NCBI GenBank assembly: GCA_934402155.1 | Contig: CAKRTP010000020.1 | Coordinates: forward strand, 1 to 21,402 | DNA: 21,402 bases | Direction of reading: 5' to 3' | DNA from: an uncultured Blautia sp. | GTDB taxonomy: Bacteria > Bacillota > Clostridia > Lachnospirales > Lachnospiraceae | Shown here: piece after piece, positions 21,187 to 21,402 of the stretch | Layout: each line of letters opens with the position of its first letter | Numbering within the stretch: position 1 is the stretch's first letter | The notes under the pieces: model-generated | Seen by the model: the letters and a program-made list of their open reading frames with translations, nothing else | Databases searched by the model: none | What the model was told of the DNA's origin: nothing | Translations under genes and position numbers: made by a program

Positions 21187-21402
21187 TCACTCGCTCTTTG
21201 TATTGCCTTTCAGACACTGCTCCGCATTATCACAGATTTTGCTGAATACTGTCATACACATATTCTTTTCTTCTTCTGATAAACCATGCAAGACATTTTT
21301 TGCAAACTGCCTCTGTGCTTCCAGACCGGCTTCTATGATCGGTTCTGCCTGATCTGATAAAACAATCTCAACATGTTTTTTATTGATGGTACTCTGGATT
21401 CT
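21187..21402 (-). CDS. MarR-family regulator, C-terminal part (cut by window edge)
   Basis: The last 71 residues of a protein entering from the right edge. It reads STINKKHVEIVLSDQAEP, then EAGLEAQRQFAKNVLHGLSEEEKNMCMTVFSKICDNAEQ and a short tail KGNTKSE before TGA at 21189-21187. GL-x2-Q-x2-F and the LSEEE helix with a downstream Asn are the C-terminal dimerisation pattern of MarR proteins. The DNA-binding domain lies outside the window. It is the first visible gene of a minus-strand cluster with an unknown membrane protein. Confidence 0.75.
   Translation of the reverse strand, partial: RIQSTINKKHVEIVLSDQAEPIIEAGLEAQRQFAKNVLHGLSEEEKNMCMTVFSKICDNAEQCLKGNTKSE

Overview
The window reads as ordinary chromosome of a low-to-mid-GC Firmicute, most likely a gut Lachnospiraceae-type Clostridium. 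This is judged from strong AGGAGG ribosome sites, consensus sigma-A promoters, MarR-ABC-ABC exporter operons, a phasin-like/AarF gene pair and a C_GCAxxG_C_C protein. I found no rRNA, tRNA, CRISPR array, insertion sequence or phage gene.

Layout from left to right. (1) 1-2640, minus strand: a MarR regulator followed by a heterodimeric ABC exporter, the second subunit cut by the left edge. All three genes are coupled by 8-nt overlaps and sit behind a perfect TTGACA-17-TATAAT promoter with operator-like inverted repeats. (2) 2648-8751: a folate supercluster. pabA-pabB-pabC (p-aminobenzoate synthesis) runs left and folE-HD-folP-folBK (pterin branch and dihydropteroate synthesis) runs right, from a shared 584-bp intergenic region. 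Each side appears to carry its own RNA-level switch. folE is preceded by a tetrahydrofolate-riboswitch-like aptamer (5725-5821) with antiterminator and terminator hairpins. pabA is preceded by a short leader ending in a strong intrinsic terminator. An HD-domain hydrolase lies where a dihydroneopterin-triphosphate phosphatase would be expected. (3) 8717-13117: a YkgJ-type cysteine-cluster protein (minus) diverges from a second heterodimeric ABC exporter pair (plus). Their promoters occupy the same 40 bp. (4) 13050-16058, minus strand: a probable operon of dgkA-like lipid kinase, phasin-like protein, AarF/UbiB kinase-like protein and C_GCAxxG_C_C protein. (5) 16132-17126: monocistronic purC with its own terminator. 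(6) 17175-18619: a CNNM/HlyC-type membrane protein with CBS domains. (7) 18629-19725, minus: a long RelA/SpoT-domain protein. (8) 19766-21402, minus: a perfect-arm palindrome, a small soluble protein of unknown function, a multi-pass membrane protein of unknown function and the C-terminus of a second MarR regulator.

In function, the centre of the window converts chorismate (PabABC) and GTP (FolE onward) to dihydropteroate. Feedback by reduced folate on folE is the likely logic. Dihydrofolate synthase and reductase are not in the window, nor is a Nudix-type FolQ. The two exporter pairs show the same asymmetry: one subunit has a non-catalytic Asp and a Gln switch residue, and the complete partner has LSQGE instead of LSGGQ. 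This marks them as TM287/288-type heterodimers. The most interesting material is in the folate intergenic region and its operon. Much of the rest is conserved housekeeping.
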